Shown piece by piece: positions 1-5,940 of a DNA stretch of 8,180 nucleotides. The translations under genes and the position numbers were made by a program. Every line of letters begins with the position of its first letter. The first letter of the stretch is position 1. Origin of the DNA: Clostridia bacterium (GTDB lineage: Bacteria; Bacillota_A; Clostridia; Oscillospirales; CAG-272); the NCBI GenBank assembly GCA_017462445.1, contig JAFTRB010000047.1, positions 1 through 8,180 of the forward strand, read 5' to 3'. Below the pieces are notes generated by a model. The model was not told the DNA's origin. It ran no database searches and saw only the letters and a program-made list of their open reading frames with translations.

Positions 1-204
1 AAGCTATTTGAGCTGGGCGAAAAATTTCTTTCGCTTAAGTGCGAGGAGCCGTCCGTATTCTATGTTTGGGGACACGCATACGAATTTGACATTCACGGAA
101 CATGGGAGCGCTTCGAGGAATTTTTACAGATGATGCAGGGCAAAAGTGACATCTGTTACTGTACAAACAGGGAGGCTCTCCTATCAAACAAGCAAGGATG
201 GTAA
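1..204 (+). CDS. Polysaccharide deacetylase-like protein, C-terminal end (partial)
   Basis: Frame 1 is open from the window edge to a TAA at 202-204 and gives the last 67 residues of a protein whose start lies outside. The stretch around residues 20-30 reads FYVWGHAYEFD, followed by a Trp-rich amphipathic segment (GTWERFEEF, 33-41) and DICYCTNREAL (50-60). This matches, from memory, the C-terminal end of Clostridia polysaccharide deacetylase (NodB/CE4 family) proteins, which usually read close to WGHSYEFD...W...(D)IWYATN. Such enzymes remove N- or O-acetyl groups from cell-wall or surface polysaccharides. The metal-binding Asp-His-His part of the fold is not in the window, so activity cannot be judged. 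The gene runs into the PopT-type gene with a 4-nt gap, so both are probably on one transcript. Family call fairly confident, substrate unknown. Confidence 0.72.
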   Translation, partial: KLFELGEKFLSLKCEEPSVFYVWGHAYEFDIHGTWERFEEFLQMMQGKSDICYCTNREALLSNKQGW

Positions 205-208
205 GACT

Positions 209-1222
209 ATGAATATAAACGAGGAGTGTCATGGCTCCCTTACTCCCACCGAGGAGGGTGGGGGCGCGGACACAGCCGCAAAAATGGTAGAAAACAATGA
301 TGATGAGCCAAAAAAAGCGGCTAAAATAGGAATTTTTGAGAGACTGCCCTTTTTAAGAGATATTATAGGCGGCTTCTGTATGGGCATCGCCTTTATCATT
401 CCCGGCTTCTCGGGCGGCTCGGTAGCGGCAATACTGGGGATATACGAGAGGCTGATAGGCGCGGTGGCCGATATCTTCCGCGATTTCAAGCGCTCCTTCC
501 TAACCCTTCTGCCTATTTTTCTGGGGCTTGTTCTTGGAGCGGTGTCGCTACTGTATCCCCTGGGTTGGGCGCTGGAAAGCGTTCCTCTGCCGACGGTTTC
601 GCTCTTTGTCGGGCTTGCCTTGGGCGGCTTAGGCTCGATAACCGAAAAAACAAAGGGAAAACCAACCGCGAATAATATCGTTGCGTTAATAATTCCGCTT
701 CTCCTTGCAGCGGCGCTCTCCTTTGCGCCAACAGGCGCAGATGTAAATTTGCTTGAGCTGAATGCGGGTGGGTATCTGCTCCTGTTCGTAATAGGCTTTA
801 TCGGCTCGGTGGCGCTGGTTGTTCCCGGAATTTCGGGAAGCATGCTTCTCTTGATTCTCGGCTACTATAACCCTATAATAAAAATTATTACCGAGCATCT
901 TCTGAGCGGAAAGGATATGCTTGTATCCATTCTCGTGCTTATGTGCATCGGCGTTGGAATTCTTGTCGGCTTCTTCTCGGTTTCGGTGGTGATGAAGTGG
1001 CTGCTTGCACACTGCCCCAGGGGGACATATTTCGCCATCATTGGCTTTATTATCGGCTCAATCCCCACAGTATTTATCTCTACGGCAAAGGATGTCGGCT
1101 TGACTCTTTCCACTCTACCCACATCCCCGCTGTACTGGATTGCCTGTGCGCTTCTTCTTGCGCTGGGCTTCCTTGGCGCATTTTTCTTTGTTCGCCTGGC
1201 TAAGAAAAAAGAGTCGGAATAA
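209..1222 (+). CDS. popT: DUF368 family polyprenyl-phosphate transporter (PopT-like)
   Basis: A 337-residue polytopic membrane protein. Two homologous signatures mark the internal repeat of DUF368: IIPGFSGGSVAAILGIYE at about residues 63-80 and VVPGISGSMLLLILGYY at 204-220. Hydrophobic segments are visible near 52-66, 98-117, 128-142, 156-172, 188-208, 238-262, 274-291 and 308-329. DUF368 proteins were shown in recent work to include PopT, which flips undecaprenyl phosphate back across the cytoplasmic membrane so that the carrier for wall and surface polymers is reused. That this copy does so is inferred from family. The ATG at 209 was chosen because AAGGA at 194-198 precedes it; the in-frame ATG at 146 lies inside the upstream gene. 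A hydrophilic, acidic N-terminal extension of about 45 residues precedes the first membrane segment, somewhat long for the family; an ATG at 284 (residue 26) is a weaker alternative start. Probably co-transcribed with the deacetylase gene; a terminator follows directly. Confidence 0.9.
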   Translation: MNINEECHGSLTPTEEGGGADTAAKMVENNDDEPKKAAKIGIFERLPFLRDIIGGFCMGIAFIIPGFSGGSVAAILGIYERLIGAVADIFRDFKRSFLTLLPIFLGLVLGAVSLLYPLGWALESVPLPTVSLFVGLALGGLGSITEKTKGKPTANNIVALIIPLLLAAALSFAPTGADVNLLELNAGGYLLLFVIGFIGSVALVVPGISGSMLLLILGYYNPIIKIITEHLLSGKDMLVSILVLMCIGVGILVGFFSVSVVMKWLLAHCPRGTYFAIIGFIIGSIPTVFISTAKDVGLTLSTLPTSPLYWIACALLLALGFLGAFFFVRLAKKKESE

Positions 1223-1238
1223 TTGTAATAAAAAAATT

Positions 1239-1275
1239 GCCCTGTGAATATGCTCTAGTATCACAGGGCTTTTTT
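1239..1275 (+). terminator. Rho-independent terminator after popT-like gene
   Basis: A perfect 9-bp stem, GCCCTGTGA (1239-1247) with TCACAGGGC (1261-1269), encloses a 13-nt loop and is followed by six T residues (1270-1275). A run of A at 1230-1236 precedes the stem, so the structure could also work on the minus strand. It closes the deacetylase/popT unit before the next gene. Confidence 0.93.
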
Positions 1276-1301
1276 CTATTTATTGAAATACAGGAGGGAT
1301 T

Positions 1302-1805
1302 ATGTTTGTATATTCTGTGAGAGCATCAACTATAAAATTCTTCGCGCTTCTTTTACTCTCGGCGTTAGCTATGCTGCTTCTCCTTTCAATTGGCGGGCAG
1401 ACGGCGGTATATGCCTCGGTGGACGGAATTGAGGTGAATTACGGAGGTATCAAGACGCACGAGGACAGAGTAGCATTCCTGCGCAGCCAGGGGCTGGAAA
1501 TTAACGAGGCGCCATTGGTTGAGGAGGCATACACGCTGCCGGACAACTTTGACCGAATTATTAGCGGCTACAATGAAATACAGAGAGCGCAGGGACTTGA
1601 GCTTACTAAATATCGAGGAAGAAGAATTATGCACTACGCCTATCTTGTAACCAATTTTGACTATGAGGGGGAGGTACACGCAAATATGCTCATTTATCGG
1701 GGACGGATAATTGCCCTGGATATTTCAAGCGCAGACCCAAGCGGCTTCGTGCTTCCTGTTGTTGGGCTTGACAAGGCGAAGCTGAAGGGCGAGGGAGAGA
1801 AATAA
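1302..1805 (+). CDS. DUF4830 domain-containing membrane-anchored or secreted protein
   Basis: A 167-residue protein. Residues 1-10 are weakly basic, then a long hydrophobic segment runs from about 12 to 31 (FFALLLLSALAMLLLLSI), giving either a signal-anchor or a signal peptide with possible cleavage after the TAVYA stretch at 34-38. The rest, 39-167, is soluble and would lie outside the cytoplasm. Residues 49-148 carry features I recall from the DUF4830 family: GIKTHEDRVAFLRSQGLEI at 49-67, LPDNFDRIISGYNEIQRAQG at 79-98, KYRGRR at 103-108 and an ANMLIYRGRIIALDISS stretch at 127-143. The function of the family is not known. An AGGAGG ribosome binding site (1292-1297) stands 4 nt before the ATG. 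The gene is flanked on both sides by terminators and seems to be a single-gene unit, although no clear -35/-10 pair is visible in the 26 bp between the upstream terminator and the start. Confidence 0.85.
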   Translation: MFVYSVRASTIKFFALLLLSALAMLLLLSIGGQTAVYASVDGIEVNYGGIKTHEDRVAFLRSQGLEINEAPLVEEAYTLPDNFDRIISGYNEIQRAQGLELTKYRGRRIMHYAYLVTNFDYEGEVHANMLIYRGRIIALDISSADPSGFVLPVVGLDKAKLKGEGEK

Positions 1806-1853
1806 AAAAAGGGCGGATGCTCCGCCCCAAAAGCAAACTATTGTTTGCTTTTT
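1804..1853. terminator. Bidirectional double-hairpin terminator between convergent genes
   Basis: Two hairpins lie side by side. The first is GGGCGGA (1811-1817), loop TGC, TCCGCCC (1821-1827). The second is AAAAGCAAAC (1829-1838), loop TATT, GTTTGCTTTT (1843-1852), ending in a T run to 1853. On the plus strand the second hairpin plus T run ends the DUF4830 transcript. On the minus strand the GC-rich hairpin is followed by seven T (complement of the A run 1804-1810), an excellent terminator for the convergent small gene. The A run begins at the stop codon of the DUF4830 gene. Confidence 0.9.
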
Positions 1854-1855
1854 AT

Positions 1856-1906
1856 GAATTCGGTCCGTCGGTAAATTTAACACGCCTACGGACTAAGCTT
1901 GAATTC
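1856..1906. other. Stem-loop in the 3' region of the small Cys-rich gene
   Basis: GAATTC occurs at 1856-1861 and again at 1901-1906 (self-complementary, so the copies can pair), and inside them GTCCGT (1863-1868) pairs with ACGGAC (1888-1893). One unpaired nt on the left arm and seven on the right separate the two helices. On the minus strand this lies 8 nt after the small gene's stop codon and just before the terminator pair. It may protect the 3' end of a short mRNA; that is inference. Confidence 0.5.
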
Positions 1907-1914
1907 TGTTACTA

Positions 1915-2013
1915 TCAGTTGTGGCAGCAGCAACAGAGAACGACGATAACGGCTGCAATAATAATCCAGGTGCAGTTGTCGTCAAAGAGATGGCACAGGT
2001 AGTTGTTATTCAT
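1915..2013 (-). CDS. Tiny Cys-rich single-pass membrane peptide (32 aa)
   Basis: Not a known named gene. The minus strand reads MNNNYLCHLFDDNCTW, then a hydrophobic stretch IIIAAVIVVL (residues 17-26), then CCCCHN to the end. The layout is a polar Asn-rich N-terminus with Cys at 7 and 14, a short membrane-spanning segment, and a tail of four consecutive Cys (27-30) and a His. A GGAGG ribosome binding site stands 10 nt before the ATG. It has three in-frame stop codons in a row (TGA, TAG, TAA), its own 3' stem-loop and a strong terminator, all of which support a real gene. It resembles in style the very small Cys-rich CxWII...CCC peptides that Clostridia genomes carry, some of them labelled chorion class high-cysteine HCB proteins; that resemblance is from memory and loose. 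Function unknown. It may be too short for a standard helix to cross the membrane fully (about 10-13 apolar residues), so palmitoylation-like lipidation, metal binding or disulfide clustering of the Cys tail are open options. No clear promoter was seen in the AT-rich 80 bp upstream. Confidence 0.7.
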   Translation of the reverse strand: MNNNYLCHLFDDNCTWIIIAAVIVVLCCCCHN

Positions 2014-2023
2014 AGTATGTTAT

Positions 2024-2028
2024 CCTCC
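2024..2028 (-). promoter_or_regulatory. Ribosome binding site of the Cys-rich peptide gene
   Basis: The minus strand reads TTTGGAGGATAAC, with GGAGG 10 nt before the ATG at 2013. This is what raises the 32-residue reading frame from chance to a likely gene. A 5-bp hairpin, GCGAG (2040-2044) with CTCGC (2050-2054), lies 11 nt further upstream in the presumed leader. Confidence 0.7.
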
Positions 2029-2093
2029 AAAGATGATCTGCGAGCTTTACTCGCTTAATACATACTATTCAATAATTATTTTTTTGATACTAA

Positions 2094-2130
2094 AAGGGCT
2101 ATACCGGCAAAAACGCCTTGTATAGCCCTT
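2094..2130 (-). terminator. Hairpin terminator after topB
   Basis: AAGGGCTATAC (2094-2104) pairs over 11 bp with GTATAGCCCTT (2120-2130), and GGC (2106-2108) with GCC (2115-2117) pairs inside the loop. It lies 6 nt after the topB stop. On the minus strand only four T follow the stem directly, so release may be partial and some read-through to the small Cys-rich gene is possible. On the plus strand the stem is followed by a T-rich run (2132-2147), but no plus-strand gene ends here. Confidence 0.75.
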
Positions 2131-2136
2131 ATTATT

Positions 2137-4329
2137 TTATTTTTTTCTTCCGCCCTTATTTCTTCGGGGCTTTGGCTTGTCACTGTCCTCTGTGCCCGAG
2201 CGAGGCGGCGTATCAAACTCAAAGACTACATTTCCGTCCTTCAGCGAAAGCTTGGCAGAGAAGAGCTTGCCTCTTTTGGAAACAAAGCCAAACAGCTTGC
2301 CCGTTGAGCCCTCTTTAAGAAGTCTTGCGACCTCGGCTATCGGAATGTCCTTGTTGCAAATGGTAACGCCCATCTTGAAGCCACAGCCATCGGCGTAGCC
2401 CATACAGCCGTAATTAGACCTTCCTCTTACCACATTCCTGCCGCAGAGCGGACAGGGGCCGACTATTTCGCCATACTTCCCCGTATTGACCGGAGGCGGA
2501 GTATAGCCACCCGTGCTATTGGAGAATATGGCGGAGATCTCCCTCTCGGCAAGCTTTACGCTCTCCTCCACCGTCATCTCTCCGTGGAACACCTTCTTAA
2601 GCGCCTTTCCAAGCTCGCTGGTCTTGTACTTATCCATTACGATACCAAGCCTGGCAATGGACTCTATCAGATATTCGCCACCGTCCAGAATTGTATAAAC
2701 ATCCTTCTTAAGGTCGATATAGCCCGAGCGCTTGGCATTATCTATAATGCCCGTTCTTGTCGCCTCTGTTCCAAGCTCCAAGCCCTCGAAGATAGCGCGG
2801 TAGTCCTCCGCATCGTCGACCTCGCCGCTCTCCTCCAGCTCCTTTGCCTTTGCCTTATCATCCTTGAAGGGGTTCTTCAGATAGTTATTCAAGGTTTCAA
2901 TGGTATAATGCTTTGGCGGTGTTGTCTTCTTCTCCTGTGGCTTAAAGTCGATAACGACCTCCTCGCCAACCTCAAGGCGGGGGAGAAGCTTGTCCTTTGC
3001 CGTGTAGTCATCATACTTGGTCCAGCCCGGCTCGACAATAACTGTTCCCTTAAGCACAAAGGTTTCGTACTCGCCGACCTTTATATGAATCTCGCTCTTT
3101 TCCGCCACGCATTCCTCCGCGCAGAATACCGCGACAAAGCGGCGGAACACGGTTGAATAAACCTGGTTCTCCTTTTCCGAAAGCTTTGTCTTATCCGGAA
3201 TCTTGTAGGTCGGGGTAAGAGCCGAGTGCGACTCTATTTTAGAGTCATCAAAGATATACTTGGAGTCGCGGAATTTGACAGGATATCCAAGCTTTGAAAT
3301 ATTGGAAATAATAGCGCGCATCTTGTCCTTTTCAGCCGTTGCAAGATACTCGGAATTAGTTCTTGGGTAGGTGAGATATCCCTCCTCGTAGAGCTTTTGA
3401 ATTATCTTCAAGCTCTCCGCCATGCTCATCTTAAAGCGCTTGCCAAGGACATTCTGAAGGGTTGAGAGCGAATAGAGCTTTCCCGGGAGAATCCTATCCG
3501 TCTTGCTCTCTACCTTTGTTACCACAGCTCCCGCAGCATTGTATGCCGCAGCAAGCTCCTGTGCCTTCTCAAGCTCGGTGCTTGTAAACTTTTGTTTACC
3601 CGTTAATTCAACACGCTCCCCACGGGTGCGCTCATCCGAGCCTATTACATAGTATGTCTCCGGCACAAAGCTGCGTATCTCCATATCCCTGTCATATATA
3701 GCCTTGACGATAGGGACGATAACCCGTCCAACGCGGAGAAGCTTGCCTGTCTTGATAGTGGCATACCGTGTTAAATTAACGCCATAGAGCCAGTCGATAT
3801 AGGTACGCGCAAAGCCCTCGGAGGCGAGGGTATCGTACTCGCTCTCGTCCTTCATATCCGCAAGAGCGCGTCTTACAGTTTCAGGGGTCTGGTCAGGAAG
3901 CCAAAGACGCTTCTGCGCCTTCGTTCCCTTCAATGCGTGACTGACGCAGAGGCGGACAATGATCTCTCCCTCCCTGTCAGCATCTCCCGCATTTACAATG
4001 GTATCCACATCGGCGCGGTTACAGAGCTGCTCGATAAGCCTGAACTGGCTTGCAACTCCCGAGTCCACGGTATGCGTTCCATCCTTTTTCCTCAGCTCAA
4101 AGCGGAAGGTCTCGGGGAAGCAGGGCAGGTTATCCAGCGTCCAACGGCGGTCAGCCTGCTCCGGATTATCCGAATACGACTCTATATCCACAAGAGAAAA
4201 GAGATGTCCGAATACCCATGTTACTATATAACTTTCATTGATATAATAGCCGTTCTTCTTATCCATCTTGCCAATTCCGGCAACAATATTTCTGGCAAGC
4301 GAGGGCTTCTCGGCAATTATAAGTATCAT
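2137..4329 (-). CDS. topB: Type IA DNA topoisomerase (topoisomerase III family)
   Basis: A complete 730-residue enzyme that cuts one DNA strand, forms a 5'-phosphotyrosine link and passes the other strand, acting in decatenation and recombination in the cytoplasm. The N-terminal TOPRIM domain has the Mg-site Glu7 (IIAEKPS, 4-10) and the acidic GDADREGE motif (115-122; Asp116, Asp118, Glu120). The strand-passage body carries GRVIVPIVKAI (201-211) and the catalytic centre GYLTYPRTNS (317-326) with Tyr321 as nucleophile. SHSALTPT (367-374) and LGTEATRTGII (519-529) are further conserved family blocks. A C-terminal zinc ribbon has Cys626, Cys629, Cys642 and Cys649, then a basic tail. The length fits topoisomerase III rather than TopA. 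Two departures from the usual pattern as I recall it: GRVQTPTL reads GRVIVPIV, and TYPRTDS reads TYPRTNS. AGGAG (4336-4340) sits 6 nt before the ATG. The gene is single and divergent from tdk. Confidence 0.93.
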   Translation of the reverse strand: MILIIAEKPSLARNIVAGIGKMDKKNGYYINESYIVTWVFGHLFSLVDIESYSDNPEQADRRWTLDNLPCFPETFRFELRKKDGTHTVDSGVASQFRLIEQLCNRADVDTIVNAGDADREGEIIVRLCVSHALKGTKAQKRLWLPDQTPETVRRALADMKDESEYDTLASEGFARTYIDWLYGVNLTRYATIKTGKLLRVGRVIVPIVKAIYDRDMEIRSFVPETYYVIGSDERTRGERVELTGKQKFTSTELEKAQELAAAYNAAGAVVTKVESKTDRILPGKLYSLSTLQNVLGKRFKMSMAESLKIIQKLYEEGYLTYPRTNSEYLATAEKDKMRAIISNISKLGYPVKFRDSKYIFDDSKIESHSALTPTYKIPDKTKLSEKENQVYSTVFRRFVAVFCAEECVAEKSEIHIKVGEYETFVLKGTVIVEPGWTKYDDYTAKDKLLPRLEVGEEVVIDFKPQEKKTTPPKHYTIETLNNYLKNPFKDDKAKAKELEESGEVDDAEDYRAIFEGLELGTEATRTGIIDNAKRSGYIDLKKDVYTILDGGEYLIESIARLGIVMDKYKTSELGKALKKVFHGEMTVEESVKLAEREISAIFSNSTGGYTPPPVNTGKYGEIVGPCPLCGRNVVRGRSNYGCMGYADGCGFKMGVTICNKDIPIAEVARLLKEGSTGKLFGFVSKRGKLFSAKLSLKDGNVVFEFDTPPRSGTEDSDKPKPRRNKGGRKK

Positions 4330-4372
4330 ATTCTTCTCCTTTCTCCCTATTTATTTGCAAAAGACGGATTTT

Positions 4373-4381
4373 ATTTTATCA
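4373..4381 (-). promoter_or_regulatory. Probable extended -10 promoter of topB
   Basis: The minus strand reads TGATAAAAT, that is TG-n-TAAAAT, a 5/6 match to the -10 box with the TG extension. It lies 44 nt upstream of the topB ATG. No good -35 hexamer is found at 16-18 nt, which extended -10 promoters can do without. If right, transcription starts near 4366 and the hairpin cluster lies upstream of the transcript. Confidence 0.45.
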
Positions 4382-4386
4382 TAAAT

Positions 4387-4484
4387 AAAAATGCTTGCTT
4401 GCAAGGGCATTTTTATGCCTTGATTCAAGGAGCGCAGGATGCGGTAGCATCGAGGCGCAAAGCGCCAAAGACTTGCGTAGCAAG
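4387..4484. repeat. Cluster of five short hairpins between divergent promoters
   Basis: Five inverted repeats follow each other in 98 bp. (1) AAAAATGC 4387-4394 with GCATTTTT 4407-4414. (2) CCTTG 4418-4422, loop ATT, CAAGG 4426-4430. (3) GATGC 4438-4442, loop GGTA, GCATC 4447-4451. (4) GGCGC 4454-4458, loop AAA, GCGCC 4462-4466. (5) CTTGC 4472-4476, loop GTA, GCAAG 4480-4484. Stems are perfect and loops 3-4 nt apart from the first hairpin. The first hairpin looks terminator-like on both strands because of the A and T runs. No reading frame here is convincing. The rest of the 350-bp gap (4485-4617) is AT-rich with T runs and shows nothing further I can name. Confidence 0.7.
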
Positions 4485-4617
4485 AATTTCTGCGCACATT
4501 ATATCATATTTCCAAAATAATTTCCAGCCTTTTTTTGATTTTTTTAGAATTTGTTCAAAATCACTCGGCTGCATTGCAGAGCTTATGAAAATATCCCTAT
4601 TATTTTTATTCAAATGC

Positions 4618-4646
4618 TTTATTTTTTATTCTGCTTATGCTATAAT
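4618..4646 (+). promoter_or_regulatory. Promoter of the tdk-deoCDB operon
   Basis: TATAAT at 4641-4646 is a perfect -10 box, preceded by TG at 4638-4639 to give an extended -10 (TGCTATAAT). Seventeen nt upstream is TTTATT (4618-4623), a weak -35. Transcription would start near 4652, leaving a leader of about 28 nt before tdk. No operator palindrome for a deoxyribonucleoside regulator is evident close by. Confidence 0.75.
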
Positions 4647-4679
4647 TGTAGTGACAAATAAAAAGAAAAGGAAGTAATG

Positions 4680-5267
4680 ATGGCAAAGCTGTATTTCAAG
4701 TATGGAGCAATGGGCTCGAGCAAAACCGCCCAGGCGCTGATTACTAAATTCAACTATGAGGAGAGGGGAATGCGCGTGTGGCTTATCAAGCCTGCCACCG
4801 ATGACCGCGACGGAGCAGAACAGATATCAAGCAGAGTTGGTCTATGCTGCGAGTGTACCCCCATCAAGGAGGAGGAAAACATCTTTGAAATGTTTACCTC
4901 TAGACACCGCTGTGCAAATGTCATTATTGCCGACGAGAGCCAGTTCTTCACCGAGGAGCAGATCGACCAGCTCCGCCACATCGTAAACGAATGCGATGTC
5001 CCGGTTCTGTGCTTTGGTCTGCGAACCGATTTCCGTACCAGGCTGTTCCCGGGAAGCCTCCGCCTGTTTGAGATTGCCGACACTATATCGGAGATAAAGA
5101 CAATGTGCGCCTGCGGAAGAAAGGCTACGGTCAACGCAAGGATATCAGAGGGAAAAATTGTCACCTCGGGCGAGCAGATTATGATTGGCGGAGACGAGAG
5201 CTATCTCGCTATGTGCCACGAATGCTATGAAAAAAGAATTGCGAGGGAGAAAAATGGAGCTTTGTGA
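4680..5267 (+). CDS. tdk: Thymidine kinase (type II)
   Basis: Phosphorylates thymidine (and deoxyuridine) with ATP to give dTMP, the salvage entry to dTTP. Numbering here counts from the ATG at 4677. The P-loop GAMGSSKT covers residues 10-17. DESQFF at 86-91 holds the catalytic Glu87 of type II kinases. The zinc ribbon uses Cys144 and Cys146 (MCACG) with Cys180 and Cys183 (MCHEC). The [11 protein letters not shown] stretch (170-180) is the thymidine-binding lasso region. Two ATG codons stand in tandem at 4677 and 4680; the second is preferred because AGGA (4669-4672) is then 7 nt away rather than 4 and the product begins MAKLYF as in relatives. The length (195 or 196 residues) is normal. It is first in the operon and its last 14 nt overlap the start of deoC in another frame, which suggests translational coupling. 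Confidence 0.95.
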   Translation: MAKLYFKYGAMGSSKTAQALITKFNYEERGMRVWLIKPATDDRDGAEQISSRVGLCCECTPIKEEENIFEMFTSRHRCANVIIADESQFFTEEQIDQLRHIVNECDVPVLCFGLRTDFRTRLFPGSLRLFEIADTISEIKTMCACGRKATVNARISEGKIVTSGEQIMIGGDESYLAMCHECYEKRIAREKNGAL

Positions 5268-5919
5268 AATACTTTCAAGGGTGGATCACACCCTGCTTGA
5301 CAGATGCGCCACCTGGGAGGATATCCGCTCGGTGCTGGACGATGCTATAAAATACAGAACCGCCTCCGCGTGCATTCCGCCCTGTTATGTCAAGGCGGCG
5401 CGGGAATATGTTGCCGACAGACTTAAAATATGTACGGTTATCGGGTTTCCTAACGGCTACGCAAGCACCGAGGCTAAATGCTTTGAGACGGCGCAGGCAA
5501 TTGCCGACGGAGCGGACGAAATCGACACGGTCATCAATGTAGGCTTCCTTAAGGACGGAAGATATGATGATATCCTTGGCGAATTAAAGCGTCTGAAGGA
5601 GATTTGCGGAAGAAGAATACTGAAGGTTATAATAGAAACCTGTCTTCTGACCGACGAGGAAATTGTAAAAATGTGCGAGCTTGTTACCCTCTCGGGCGCT
5701 GACTACATCAAGACCTCCACCGGCTTCTCAAAAGAGGGGGCAACCCCGAAGGCGGTGGAGCTGATGGCTAAAAATGTAGGCGAGGGTGTCCGTGTCAAGG
5801 CGGCGGGAGGAATTTCAAGCCTTGCCGATGCGGAGGAGTTCATCCGCCTGGGCGCTGACAGGCTTGGCACAAGCAGAATTGTAAAAATCGTAAAGAACGA
5901 GGAAGCAAAGGGCTATTAA
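5254..5919 (+). CDS. deoC: Deoxyribose-phosphate aldolase
   Basis: Cleaves 2-deoxyribose-5-phosphate to acetaldehyde and glyceraldehyde-3-phosphate, the last step of deoxynucleoside catabolism. The 221-residue product is of standard length for the short bacterial form. The Schiff-base lysine is Lys153 in DYIKTSTGF (150-158). The second active-site lysine is Lys182 in VKAAGGI (181-187), and the proton-relay Asp is Asp91 in DEIDTVIN (88-95). LGTSRIV near the end (204-210) is the phosphate-binding loop. The ATG at 5254 was chosen over an earlier in-frame ATG at 5185 because GAGGGAGA (5243-5250) lies just before it and the protein then begins [15 protein letters not shown] as in the family. The start overlaps the tdk 3' end by 14 nt. 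The next gene begins 21 nt after the stop. Confidence 0.95.
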   Translation: MELCEILSRVDHTLLDRCATWEDIRSVLDDAIKYRTASACIPPCYVKAAREYVADRLKICTVIGFPNGYASTEAKCFETAQAIADGADEIDTVINVGFLKDGRYDDILGELKRLKEICGRRILKVIIETCLLTDEEIVKMCELVTLSGADYIKTSTGFSKEGATPKAVELMAKNVGEGVRVKAAGGISSLADAEEFIRLGADRLGTSRIVKIVKNEEAKGY

Positions 5920-5940
5920 GATTAGCAAAGGAGAAAAAAT

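Noticed and set aside
146..208. An upstream in-frame ATG that would lengthen the popT-like protein by 21 residues.
   Set aside because: It would overlap the deacetylase gene by 59 nt and lacks a good ribosome binding site; the ATG at 209 has AAGGA at suitable spacing.
229..843. A 204-codon minus-strand frame opposite the popT-like gene.
   Set aside because: The product is Pro/Ser/Lys-rich noise produced by the hydrophobic codons of the membrane protein on the other strand.
1817..2002. A 61-codon plus-strand frame opposite the Cys-rich peptide.
   Set aside because: It starts inside the terminator hairpin, has no ribosome binding site, and covers a minus-strand gene with much better signals.
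2094..2147. The hairpin after topB read as a plus-strand terminator, since a T-rich run follows on that strand.
   Set aside because: No plus-strand gene ends before it; its position 6 nt after the topB stop fits a minus-strand role better, though it may also block antisense transcription.
3937..4677. A 246-codon plus-strand open frame antisense to the topB start and through the intergenic gap.
   Set aside because: It runs opposite the well-supported TOPRIM region of topB, then through hairpins and the tdk promoter. The product has no domain sense and there is no fitting ribosome binding site.
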